A DNA stretch of 12,798 bases from Armatimonadota bacterium (GTDB taxonomy: Bacteria; Armatimonadota; Zipacnadia; Zipacnadales; FEN-943): NCBI GenBank assembly GCA_026419655.1, contig JANZZA010000438.1:1-12798 (forward strand), given 5' to 3'. Numbering within the stretch: position 1 is the first letter of the stretch; every line of letters starts with the position of its first letter. The notes under the pieces are model-generated. The model was not told where the DNA came from, made no database searches, and was given only the letters and a program-made list of their open reading frames with translations. Below, in pieces: positions 1 through 7,077 of this stretch. The position numbers and the translations under genes are program-made.

Positions 1-1
1 C

Positions 2-2173
2 CATGAACCCGAGCAAATTAAAGCCTATCGCGATACCTGGGAGCTGGGCATCCATTCGTATCTGAGCTACCTGCGCGACCGCCTGCTCCTCTGCCGCGAA
101 CTCCTCGCCGACACAGGAAGCATCTTCGTACAGATTGGCGATGAAAACGTCCATCACGTCCGCGAGATAATGGATGAGGTTTTTGGCCCTGAGAACTTCG
201 TGGCGGTCGTTACCTTCAGAAAGACGGGCGGGTTTCAGCAGGCTGCCCTGCTTGGCTCAATCTGCGATTTCCTGCTGTGGTACGCGAGACATCGGAGCAC
301 CGTGGGCGTTCGGACGCTGTACAAGGGGAAGGCGGAGGCAGGGACCCTCGACGACTACACGCTCGCCGAGGCCTCTTACGGCCGCTTGGTACGCTGTTCC
401 CGGGGCGACAAGGACGAGCGCGTCGCGCAGCTGACCAGCCTGATTTCCTCTGGTGCACCGCCAGGGCCGCCGGTGGTGCTGAACCTTTGGGGTCGGCGCT
501 TCGTACATCCCGCAGGCGCGCACTGGAAAACGTCCCCCGCAGGCTTGGAGCGCCTGAAGCACGCGGCTCGGCTTCACGCGGCCCGCGCGACGGTCCGGTA
601 CGTGCGGTTCGCGGATGACTTTCCTGTGGTCCCGATGACCAACCTTTGGGACGACACCATGGGGGAGCGGGAAGCAGTCTACCCAGTGCAAACGAGTGCG
701 AAGGTCGTAGAGCGTTGCATTTTGATGACAACAGACCCCGGGGACGTGGTTTTGGACCCGACTTGCGGTTCCGGGACGACGGCTTATTGTGCGGAGAAGT
801 GGGGGCGGCGGTGGATAACATGTGATACTTCGCGGGTGGCTCTATTCATAGCCCGCCAGCGGCTGATGACGGCGGTTTATGACTACTACGAGCTTGCCAA
901 TCCCGAGCAGGGGCCGAAGGGCGGTTTTATTTACAAGACGGTGCCGCACATAACGCTGGAATCAATTGCGCACAACGAGGAGATTGATGTGATAGCAGCA
1001 GAGTATCAGCCGCGGCTGGATGAGCTGCGGGCGAAGGTGAACGAGCTGACGGGCCAGCAGATGGAGGAGTGGGAGCTTCCGCGGCCTGATGAGGATGCGG
1101 CGAAGAAATGGAGCAAGCCGGCGCGGGCGGCGCTGGAGGAGTACTGGAAAGTGTGGCTGGAAAAAAAGCAAAGGATTGACGAAAGCATTCGTGCCCGCGC
1201 CCCACAGGAGACTCTCTACGACCAGCCGAAGGTGAAAAAGGGCGTTGTGCGGGTTACTGGCCCCTTTACGGTTGAGGCGATACCGGTGCCTGCGGTGGTA
1301 AGCCCCGAGGAAGCCCGGGAGGCCGCCGAGGCCGAAGCGCAGGCCGAGGCCCCGGTCGGAGAACAGGCCGGAGATTACATTGACGGCCTCATCGAGGAGA
1401 TGCGGAAGGCAGGTATCAACTTCGGGAAAACAAAGGCCGTCATCGAGAATCTTCGCCGCGCCGATGGGCAGTGGATACATGCCGAAGGCGAAATGAGCCA
1501 GAACGGACAAGTGAAGCGGGTGGCGGTGAGCTTTGGGCCGAAGTACGGGCCGGTGACGCGGATACAGGTGGAACGGGCCATTGAGGAAGCCTACTTCGAG
1601 TACGAGATTCTGATTTTTGCCGGCTTCGCTTTCGAAGATTCGGTGACCGAGTTCCTCGACCGGCATGCCCATCCGAAGCTTGAAGTGCGCCGGGCGAATA
1701 TCGCGGCTGACATCCTGGCTGAGGGACTGCTGAAGACCACGCGGGCGAGCCAGATATTCACCGTTTACGGCGAGCCCGAGATAGACCTGGCGAGGGAAGG
1801 GGATAAGTGGAAGCTGGTTCTGCGGGGCGTGGACTTGTACGATCCGGTGAAGGGCGAGACGAGACATGCCGAGAGCCGCGAAATAGCGGCGTGGTTTGTG
1901 GATACAGACTACGACGGGCAAAGCTTCCACGTGGTCCAGGCTTTCTTCCCGGCCGCAGTCGGAGGCAAGGACCCGTGGGAGAAGCTTTCGCGGACGCTGA
2001 AAGCGGTGATTGACCCGGAAGTCTTTGACCAGCTTCGCGGGACCGAATCGCTGCCCTTCGAGGCCGGGGAACACGAGCGGGTGGCGGTGAAGGTCATTGA
2101 CCTCTGGGGCAACGAAGTCATGCGCGTGCTCGACCTGCGCAAGCAGGCGGGCGACGAGACTGCGGCGGAGTAA
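2..2173 (+). CDS. Type III-like adenine-specific DNA methyltransferase (Mod), 5' truncated
   Basis: The frame is open from base 2 to a TAA stop at 2171, giving 723 residues of a protein whose start lies off the contig. An internal ATG at 170 is not the real start, because the residues before it (TWELGIHSYLSYLRDRL, then GSIFVQIGDENVHHV) are classic Mod sequence. The AdoMet-binding motif DPTCGSGT is at residues 252-259 of the visible part. In beta-class methylases the catalytic (D/N)PPY motif precedes the target-recognition region and motif I, so it should lie just upstream of the window; the stretch around residues 65-240 would be target recognition. After the methylase domain comes an extension of more than 400 residues: a charged helical part, an Ala/Glu-rich linker near residues 434-455, and a globular end. 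The restriction subunit follows after 20 nt, so the two are one operon. By family it methylates adenine and protects host DNA. The R-M role is well supported; the target sequence cannot be read. Confidence 0.92.
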   Translation, partial: HEPEQIKAYRDTWELGIHSYLSYLRDRLLLCRELLADTGSIFVQIGDENVHHVREIMDEVFGPENFVAVVTFRKTGGFQQAALLGSICDFLLWYARHRSTVGVRTLYKGKAEAGTLDDYTLAEASYGRLVRCSRGDKDERVAQLTSLISSGAPPGPPVVLNLWGRRFVHPAGAHWKTSPAGLERLKHAARLHAARATVRYVRFADDFPVVPMTNLWDDTMGEREAVYPVQTSAKVVERCILMTTDPGDVVLDPTCGSGTTAYCAEKWGRRWITCDTSRVALFIARQRLMTAVYDYYELANPEQGPKGGFIYKTVPHITLESIAHNEEIDVIAAEYQPRLDELRAKVNELTGQQMEEWELPRPDEDAAKKWSKPARAALEEYWKVWLEKKQRIDESIRARAPQETLYDQPKVKKGVVRVTGPFTVEAIPVPAVVSPEEAREAAEAEAQAEAPVGEQAGDYIDGLIEEMRKAGINFGKTKAVIENLRRADGQWIHAEGEMSQNGQVKRVAVSFGPKYGPVTRIQVERAIEEAYFEYEILIFAGFAFEDSVTEFLDRHAHPKLEVRRANIAADILAEGLLKTTRASQIFTVYGEPEIDLAREGDKWKLVLRGVDLYDPVKGETRHAESREIAAWFVDTDYDGQSFHVVQAFFPAAVGGKDPWEKLSRTLKAVIDPEVFDQLRGTESLPFEAGEHERVAVKVIDLWGNEVMRVLDLRKQAGDETAAE

Positions 2174-2178
2174 CCGGC

Positions 2179-2184
2179 GGAAGG
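2179..2184 (+). promoter_or_regulatory. Ribosome binding site of the restriction subunit
   Basis: GGAAGG lies 9 nt before the ATG at 2194, inside the 20-nt gap after the methylase stop. It favours 2194 over the ATG at 2187, which is out of frame with the helicase-nuclease. Confidence 0.6.
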
Positions 2185-2193
2185 CGATGAGCA

Positions 2194-5010
2194 ATGGCGG
2201 AAACACAGGTGGACGTCAGCGCCAACGTAGTAGACCGGCCGATTATCAACAGCCCCTTCGAAGAGCCGACGGCTTACTGGCATATCCCCGGGCCAGTCGA
2301 ACGCAGGCGCGGGCGGCGGCCGGAGCGGCGTGAAGGCAGGCGGCCATCGGGATATTACATCAGGCCGAGGACACGTAAGAGCCGAGCCCCGGAGACGCCG
2401 TCGCTCTTCGAAGAAGAATTTGTCGCTCTCGAACTGGTGAACCGGCTAAGAGAAGCTGTGAAACAGTGGCGCCAGGATGGGTATCCCGGCGTGACGCCCG
2501 TGACGCGGGAGCTGCTGGGCCACTGGCACGACGAAGACCGGGAAAAGAGACTATTCTTCTGCCAGCTCGAAGCAGCGGAAACAGTCATATTTCTTACGGA
2601 GGCACCTGGGAACTATCGGCAGGGCATAGAGGTGCCGCTTGACGAGCCGACTGACAGGACGGCCACGCAGCAGGGGTATCGGCCGCTTCGGCGATACGCA
2701 TGCAAGATGGCCACGGGCAGCGGCAAGACAGTGGTCATGGCCATGCTGGCTGCATGGTCCGTGCTGAATAAGGTAGCTAACCCGCGCGACACCCGGTTTT
2801 CTGACGCCGTGCTGGCGGTGTGCCCTAACCTGACGATCAAAGAACGTCTGCAGGTTCTAAAGCCATGGGAAGAGGGGAACTATTACGACGAGTTTGACCT
2901 TGTGCCGTCGGGCCTGCGGGCAAACCTGGACAGGGGCAAGTTCATGGTGGTGAACTGGCAGGCCATGCAGGTGCAGGACGACGAGCGCAGCAGGACGGTG
3001 CTCAACCGGGGCCGGGAGGGGGAGGCCGCTTTTTGCCGACGCGTGCTGCGCGAGCTGGGGGGCAAGCGAAATCTTCTGGTGATAAATGACGAGGCACACC
3101 ATGCTTACCGACCACCAGCGCCCGAGGAGATGCAGGGCAAGAGGCTGGCAAGAGAAGAAGAGCAACTGCTTCAAGAAGCAACGGTCTGGGTCGGCGCGCT
3201 GGACCGCATTAATCGCGCCCGGGGTATTGTAATGTGCCTGGACTTCTCGGCCACGCCCTTTTACATAAGCGGCTCAGGACACGAAGAAGGCGAGCCATTC
3301 CCGTGGATAGTCAGCGACTTTTCGCTGCCTGACGCCATCGAATGTGGGATCGTGAAGATACCGCAACTACCGGTCCGCGACGACCAGGGCAATCCCGAGC
3401 CGAAATACAAGTTCCTGTGGGACACAATTCGGGAGCAACTATCGCGCGAGGAGAGAGGAACCGGCCGCCGGGCTCCAAGCCCCGAAGCCGTGTGGCGAGA
3501 GGCCCAGCCTGCCCTGGCTAACCTGGCGAGCGATTGGAAACAGGAGTTCGACGCCTGGCAGAAAAGGGAGAAAACCGTACCACCGGTGCTTATCGTCGTG
3601 TGCCAGACGACCGATATTGCAGCCGTAGTGCACGACCGTATAGCACAGGGCCACGTGATAAACGAGTTGAGAAATGAAAACGGGCGCGAAGTCACCCTGC
3701 GGATAGACAGCAGGCTGCTGGACGAGCTGGAAGCGGGCAAACTCAGCGGCTCTAAAGCTGAAGAGGCCGAGCGGCTGAGGAAGATTGTGGCTACCGTGGG
3801 CAGGGAAGGCCAGCCCGGACAGCAGGTACGCTGTGTCGTGTCGGTGGGTATGCTGAGCGAAGGCTGGGACGCGCAGAACGTGACCCACATCCTGGGAGTC
3901 CGGGCTTTCACATCCCAGTTGCTGTGCGAACAGGTCGTGGGAAGGGGGTTGAGGCGGACTCAGTACGACCGGCTCGATGAGCCCGAATACGTAAAGGTGT
4001 ACGGTGTGCCCTTTGAAGTGATACCGGTCAGAGAAGATGTCACAGGCGGCGGGCCGGTGGTGGAGAAACCATCTGTTCTGGTCACGGCCCTGCCCGAGAG
4101 ACGAAAATACAAAATCACCTTCCCGCGCGTTGACGGCTACGTAGTCGCAGCACAGTTCCGCGTCAAATGCGACTTGGACGCTTTGCCTTTGACGGCGGTC
4201 GGCCCAAGCCGCGAGCCGATAAGAGTTACGGTGCAAGATGCTATTGGCTACCTCCAAGAGGTGGACGACCGCCAGGAAGCGTGGCATCAGTGGCGGGTCC
4301 AGCGCCTGGCCTTTGATGCAGCGGCTCAATTGGTGGCCGAGATGACGCCTGGTGGGCCTGACGAAGTCGCACGCCGCGCGACCCTCTTCCCCCAGGTGCT
4401 AAAGATAGTGTGGCAGTACATCCGCCAGAAGGTCCGAAAGCCGAAATACGTTGATTGGGAGGAGCTTAACCTGGACCGGTACCGGGACCACATCGTCGAA
4501 ATCCTGCGCTACGGCATTACGCCCGCTGACAGCCCCCAGGACCTCCTCCCCGTAATCAATCGCTACCGCCCGACCGGGAGCACGGAAGACGTGCGGTTTC
4601 GCACGAGCCGGATGGTGGAACCGGCCACCAAAAGTCATATCAATTACGTGGTACTCGACAACGTCAACTGGGAACGCGCTGTCGTCACGCACCTGGAACA
4701 AAGCCCCGCGGTCATCGCATACGCCAAAAACGACCACCTTGGCCTCGAGATTCCGTACCTGCACCGGAAAGTGAAGCACCTTTTCCGACCAGACTTTATC
4801 GCAAGGATGCGCCGCAATACGGGCGGCGAGGTCCACGTGCTTGTCGAGCTAAAGGGCTACGTCCGCGAGGAGGACGAAGTCAAAAAAGCAGCCGCTATGA
4901 GCTGGGTCGAGGCCGTCAACAATCACGGTGGTTTCGGCCGGTGGGCGTTCATCTGGTGCACAGATCCAGACGAGCTTCCCGAACAACTCGCCGACCTGGC
5001 GCAGAGGTAA
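2194..5010 (+). CDS. Type III-like restriction subunit (Res): SF2 helicase with C-terminal PD-(D/E)XK nuclease
   Basis: This 938-residue protein is the DNA-translocating and cutting partner of the upstream methylase. Helicase superfamily 2 motifs appear in order: Walker A MATGSGKT at residues 172-179, Walker B DEAHH at 299-303, motif III SAT at 352-354 and motif VI QVVGRGLRR at 580-588. The C-terminus carries a nuclease core with P866-D867 followed by E885-L886-K887, the PD-(D/E)XK pattern used for DNA cleavage. The N-terminus contains an Arg-rich stretch around residues 33-65. From memory it resembles the group NCBI calls BPTD_3080 family restriction endonucleases, which pair with long methylases like the one here; this was not checked by search. 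All key motifs are intact, so the enzyme is probably active. The gene ends at TAA 5008. The helicase-nuclease identity is clear, but the exact subtype is inferred. Confidence 0.93.
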   Translation: MAETQVDVSANVVDRPIINSPFEEPTAYWHIPGPVERRRGRRPERREGRRPSGYYIRPRTRKSRAPETPSLFEEEFVALELVNRLREAVKQWRQDGYPGVTPVTRELLGHWHDEDREKRLFFCQLEAAETVIFLTEAPGNYRQGIEVPLDEPTDRTATQQGYRPLRRYACKMATGSGKTVVMAMLAAWSVLNKVANPRDTRFSDAVLAVCPNLTIKERLQVLKPWEEGNYYDEFDLVPSGLRANLDRGKFMVVNWQAMQVQDDERSRTVLNRGREGEAAFCRRVLRELGGKRNLLVINDEAHHAYRPPAPEEMQGKRLAREEEQLLQEATVWVGALDRINRARGIVMCLDFSATPFYISGSGHEEGEPFPWIVSDFSLPDAIECGIVKIPQLPVRDDQGNPEPKYKFLWDTIREQLSREERGTGRRAPSPEAVWREAQPALANLASDWKQEFDAWQKREKTVPPVLIVVCQTTDIAAVVHDRIAQGHVINELRNENGREVTLRIDSRLLDELEAGKLSGSKAEEAERLRKIVATVGREGQPGQQVRCVVSVGMLSEGWDAQNVTHILGVRAFTSQLLCEQVVGRGLRRTQYDRLDEPEYVKVYGVPFEVIPVREDVTGGGPVVEKPSVLVTALPERRKYKITFPRVDGYVVAAQFRVKCDLDALPLTAVGPSREPIRVTVQDAIGYLQEVDDRQEAWHQWRVQRLAFDAAAQLVAEMTPGGPDEVARRATLFPQVLKIVWQYIRQKVRKPKYVDWEELNLDRYRDHIVEILRYGITPADSPQDLLPVINRYRPTGSTEDVRFRTSRMVEPATKSHINYVVLDNVNWERAVVTHLEQSPAVIAYAKNDHLGLEIPYLHRKVKHLFRPDFIARMRRNTGGEVHVLVELKGYVREEDEVKKAAAMSWVEAVNNHGGFGRWAFIWCTDPDELPEQLADLAQR

Positions 5011-5529
5011 TCGGCTTGCTCCGCAACAATCCTTCAGCGAAATGATTGTCCAGGCGAACCGGCTGGGGCGGTCGGTGTCGCTCCTCGACCGGGGCCAAGG
5101 CAGTACGACAACCCGGCGCGCTGGAGGCCGGAGCGCAAAGCATAGACCGAGGCCTCTCAAGAAGCACGAAACGACTGCCTTTTCCGAATGTCGAGGGCAT
5201 TTCTACCGCGCCCAGCGAATAGAGCTCCTTATCACTCGTGCGGAGGAAACCTGCAGTTGTGAGCCGGTATCTTCGCTGGGCGGGGGACGGAAACGATTAT
5301 TGCGATTGGCTCGGTGTGGCGGAAGGGTGGTTTGTTGCAACCGCTCGCGGAACTACACAAGCTCGGGTGTGTGTTTAGAGGATTTAAGCAACGGTTGTCG
5401 CCTAGACCCCCTTCCCAAACTTTCTCGTGGTGCTTGGCCCTGGAGGGCGCCTTTGACCCCACGGCCAGTTTTGACAGGTACTCAAGCGCCTTATTGCCCG
5501 GTCGCCGCTGCCCCGCGCCCATGTCAGCC
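5011..5529. other. Convergent intergenic region without a convincing gene
   Basis: This 519-nt gap separates the 3' ends of the restriction subunit (+) and the oxidoreductase (-). I find no protein with recognisable features; the open frames crossing it are low-complexity and run through repeat sequence. It holds one copy of the 31-nt repeat (5393-5423), a weak six-base inverted repeat ACAATC/GATTGT just after the res stop (about 5025-5050), and GGTTTGTTGCAACC near 5328, which faintly resembles the MITE end. No T-tract terminator is evident. Confidence 0.5.
5393..5423 (-). repeat. 31-nt structured repeat, copy A
   Basis: Read on the - strand the copy begins AAAGTTTGG and ends GACAACC. It matches copies B (6625-6655) and C (9141-9171) over 31 nt without gaps, at about 25-26 of 31 positions by eye. 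With the next 13 nt (to 5380) it can fold into an imperfect hairpin that needs several G-U pairs and has two mismatches. It is the most degenerate of the three hairpins. Confidence 0.6.
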
Positions 5530-6516
5530 CTAGAGCAGGCCAGTCCAGTCCAGGACCATCCCAAGACATTCCTGCGGGCGGCGTATCATCATCAGGAATA
5601 GCTCCGGCGCATCCGTCCAGGGCCGCAGGTGGCTGATAAGCGGTCTCACCTGGCAGCGGCCCTCAGCTATCCACATCATCATCAATCTCATGCCTTCCTC
5701 GGTTACATTCGTCGGGTGGTAAGCTACCATCTCGCGCACGTGCGGCCAGAACATGTCTATCGGCGTGAAGTCCGGGTAGTAGGCCTGGAAGCAATACCGG
5801 CAGCCGTGGCGCATCCACAGGAAGGACTGGTTTATGGCGTCGGGGACGGCAGAGGTATCAATGATGACGTCAGCACCATCGGCCTTAACAGAGCGCACCA
5901 CGTCGCCCACGTCGTCGGTCGTGGGGTCCAGCGCATAATCGGCCCCCAGCTCCGCCGACAGGCGCCGGCGCTCGGCCAGAGGCTCCACCGTGATTACCGT
6001 GCACCCGCGCTGCTTGCACACCTGGGCCGCAAACTGTCCTATTAGCCCCTGGCCCAAGACGACGGCCAGCTCCCCGGCGCGGACATTGACCAGCTCGCCC
6101 GCGCCGTGATAGCCAACCGCAGGCATGACCAGTAGACTCGCCGAGGCCGGGTCTGCCTGGGCCGGCACAGGTATCAGTTGGCGCCAGTCCTGCACCGACC
6201 GGCTGGTGTGCCCGTACCACATGCCATTGATGTCCTGGGCAACTTTCGTAGCGCGCAGAAAAACCCGGTCCCCCTCGCGGAAGTATTTCACTTCCGGGCC
6301 GACATGGCTGATGACGCCAACCTTCTGGTAGCCCGTGACCAGAGGAAAGCGCGTGTCTTTGTAGCGGGCCATGAGTATCCAGCCTTCAGTCCCATTGCTG
6401 ATGCCCGAATACTCAGTTTCCACCACCACGTCTTCGGGGCCTGGCTCCGGCAGCTTTATCTTGTCCAAAGTGACCTGCTCTTTGGCAGGAAATATGACGG
6501 CCTCAGCGGTGAGCAT
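5530..6516 (-). CDS. MDR-superfamily (zinc-type alcohol dehydrogenase-like) oxidoreductase lacking zinc ligands
   Basis: This is a 328-residue medium-chain dehydrogenase/reductase. The nucleotide-binding motif GQGLIG is at residues 155-160, after a GroES-like N-terminal domain containing SGISNGTE (37-44) and GDRVFL (82-87). The usual catalytic zinc ligands are absent: the Cys position reads SNG, and the GHE motif reads GYQ (62-64). The four-Cys structural zinc loop is also missing, so it is probably zinc-independent. The SGISxGTE signature is shared with BchC-like and related dehydrogenases, but no photosynthesis genes are present and the substrate is unknown. The start is set by AGGAGG 8 nt upstream. 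A longer frame to 6663 adds 49 residues, but they run through a repeated hairpin and are not protein-like. It stands alone, with more than 500 nt of repeat-rich sequence upstream and a TAG stop at 5530. Confidence 0.88.
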   Translation of the reverse strand: MLTAEAVIFPAKEQVTLDKIKLPEPGPEDVVVETEYSGISNGTEGWILMARYKDTRFPLVTGYQKVGVISHVGPEVKYFREGDRVFLRATKVAQDINGMWYGHTSRSVQDWRQLIPVPAQADPASASLLVMPAVGYHGAGELVNVRAGELAVVLGQGLIGQFAAQVCKQRGCTVITVEPLAERRRLSAELGADYALDPTTDDVGDVVRSVKADGADVIIDTSAVPDAINQSFLWMRHGCRYCFQAYYPDFTPIDMFWPHVREMVAYHPTNVTEEGMRLMMMWIAEGRCQVRPLISHLRPWTDAPELFLMMIRRPQECLGMVLDWTGLL

Positions 6517-6524
6517 GTGTCTTG

Positions 6525-6530
6525 CCTCCT
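6525..6530 (-). promoter_or_regulatory. Strong ribosome binding site deciding the oxidoreductase start
   Basis: AGGAGG on the - strand lies 8 nt before the ATG at 6516-6514. It makes this ATG much more likely than the upstream in-frame codon at 6663, which lies inside a hairpin repeat. Confidence 0.85.
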
Positions 6531-6624
6531 GTGTAAGGCAAAACTGGGCCTCTGAGCGGCGCGTAGTTCCGCGAAAGAGGTAAGAGTCCTGCGCCAGTCC
6601 ACCAAGCGGTCCTTCAAACCGGGA

Positions 6625-6655
6625 AAAGTTTGGAAAAGCGGTCCGGGGGACAACC
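6625..6655 (+). repeat. 31-nt structured repeat, copy B, forming a hairpin
   Basis: The copy begins AAAGTTTGG and ends GACAACC on the + strand. It supplies the 5' arm of a strong hairpin: 6629-6642 pairs with 6653-6664 over 12 base pairs with a two-base bulge, around the 10-nt loop CCGGGGGACA. Eight to ten bases further on comes a MITE-like end (6672), the same order as at copy C. It lies about 110 nt upstream of the oxidoreductase start, on the opposite strand. Confidence 0.75.
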
Positions 6656-6671
6656 GCTTCCAAAAGTCAAA

Positions 6672-6686
6672 GGGGCTGTTGCAGAA
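6672..6686 (+). repeat. Solo MITE-like terminal repeat
   Basis: GGGGCTGTTGCAGAA resembles the ends of E1 and E2 (GGGGACTGTTGCAAAA and GGAGACTGTTGCAAAA) but is one base shorter and has one substitution. No matching opposite end is seen about 125 bp to the right. It may be the remnant of a decayed element, or the left end of a larger unit reaching 7070. Confidence 0.45.
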
Positions 6687-6742
6687 CCATCATTTCACCA
6701 GTGGGCGGCGTCCATGCAGCATAACTTTCGGGCACAAGCCTG

Positions 6743-6824
6743 TGCCGTACACGAGCGGGCAGTGTTGCCACGCAGGAGACCCGCTTGTATCGCCCGCAAA
6801 TCAATGCCGTACACCGGCTGGCAG
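6743..6824 (+). repeat. Degenerate 20-bp direct repeat with 62-bp period
   Basis: TGCCGTACACGAGCGGGCAG at 6743-6762 recurs at 6805-6824 with 17 of 20 bases identical. The bases upstream of the two copies are weakly similar as well, which suggests an old tandem duplication. Only two copies are present and there is no spacer structure like that of a CRISPR array. Confidence 0.5.
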
Positions 6825-6945
6825 CTACGTCGAGGCGAGTGTTGCGAGAGTCACTAAAGGCTTCGCGCCGAGAGAGACTGCTTTTAGGCTACGTTGTCTC
6901 CAGTCGGGTCCAAAACCCGCCCCTTCGAGGGACCGACGTCTCTGA

Positions 6946-7070
6946 GGAGACTGTTCCCAAAGTCGCTTTCCTGGAACTCAGGGCGCGACCATACGCAAAA
7001 GGTCGGGAGGACGCGCTTGTGCACTTTCCAGAATCTCGGCGGGCGAACACCAGCTTTTGCAACAGTCCCC
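6946..7070. mobile_element. MITE-like element E1 (125 bp)
   Basis: The left end GGAGACTGTTCCCAAA and the right end TTTTGCAACAGTCCCC form an imperfect 16-bp terminal inverted repeat. The trinucleotide TGA flanks both sides (6943-6945 and 7071-7073), consistent with a 3-bp target duplication. There is no room for a transposase, so movement would need one supplied elsewhere. The first 24 bases match element E2 at 22 positions, while the interiors differ. The right edge lies 7 nt beyond the lipid kinase stop codon. GACTGTTGCAAA-type ends occur in several insertion sequence families, so the parent family cannot be named. Confidence 0.6.
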
Positions 7071-7077
7071 TGAGCGT

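Larger units (their letters stand above)
6517..7077. other. Repeat-filled intergenic region upstream of the oxidoreductase
   Basis: This 561-nt space contains no recognisable gene. From left to right it holds the oxidoreductase ribosome binding site, hairpin repeat copy B (6625-6665), an isolated MITE-like end (6672-6686), a degenerate 20-bp direct repeat (6743-6762 and 6805-6824), a small palindrome GGCACA/TGTGCC (6731-6746), and MITE-like element E1 (6946-7070). Frames crossing it, such as a 220-residue + frame from 6785 that runs antisense into the lipid kinase, have no family features. Confidence 0.55.

Noticed and set aside
2..730. Phase-variable methylase
   Set aside because: No homopolymer or short tandem repeat tract that could slip is present in the visible coding sequence.
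962..2206. A 414-codon open frame antisense to the methylase
   Set aside because: It mirrors a well-supported gene in high-GC DNA and has no family features or ribosome binding site that I can see.
4928..5533. A 201-codon + frame overlapping the end of res and the following gap
   Set aside because: It is Arg- and Pro-rich, crosses repeat copy A, and shows no domain; res itself ends naturally at 5010.
5232..5564. A 110-codon - frame in the convergent gap
   Set aside because: Part of its sequence is translated repeat and it overlaps the end of the oxidoreductase.
6517..6663. A 49-residue N-terminal extension of the oxidoreductase, starting at 6663
   Set aside because: It runs through hairpin repeat copy B, is not MDR-like, and a strong Shine-Dalgarno marks the ATG at 6516.
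6629..6664. Hairpin B as a rho-independent terminator
   Set aside because: The stem is strong but no T-tract follows on either strand, and no gene ends next to it.
6743..6824. CRISPR array
   Set aside because: Only two imperfect copies are present, with no repeated spacing and no cas genes.
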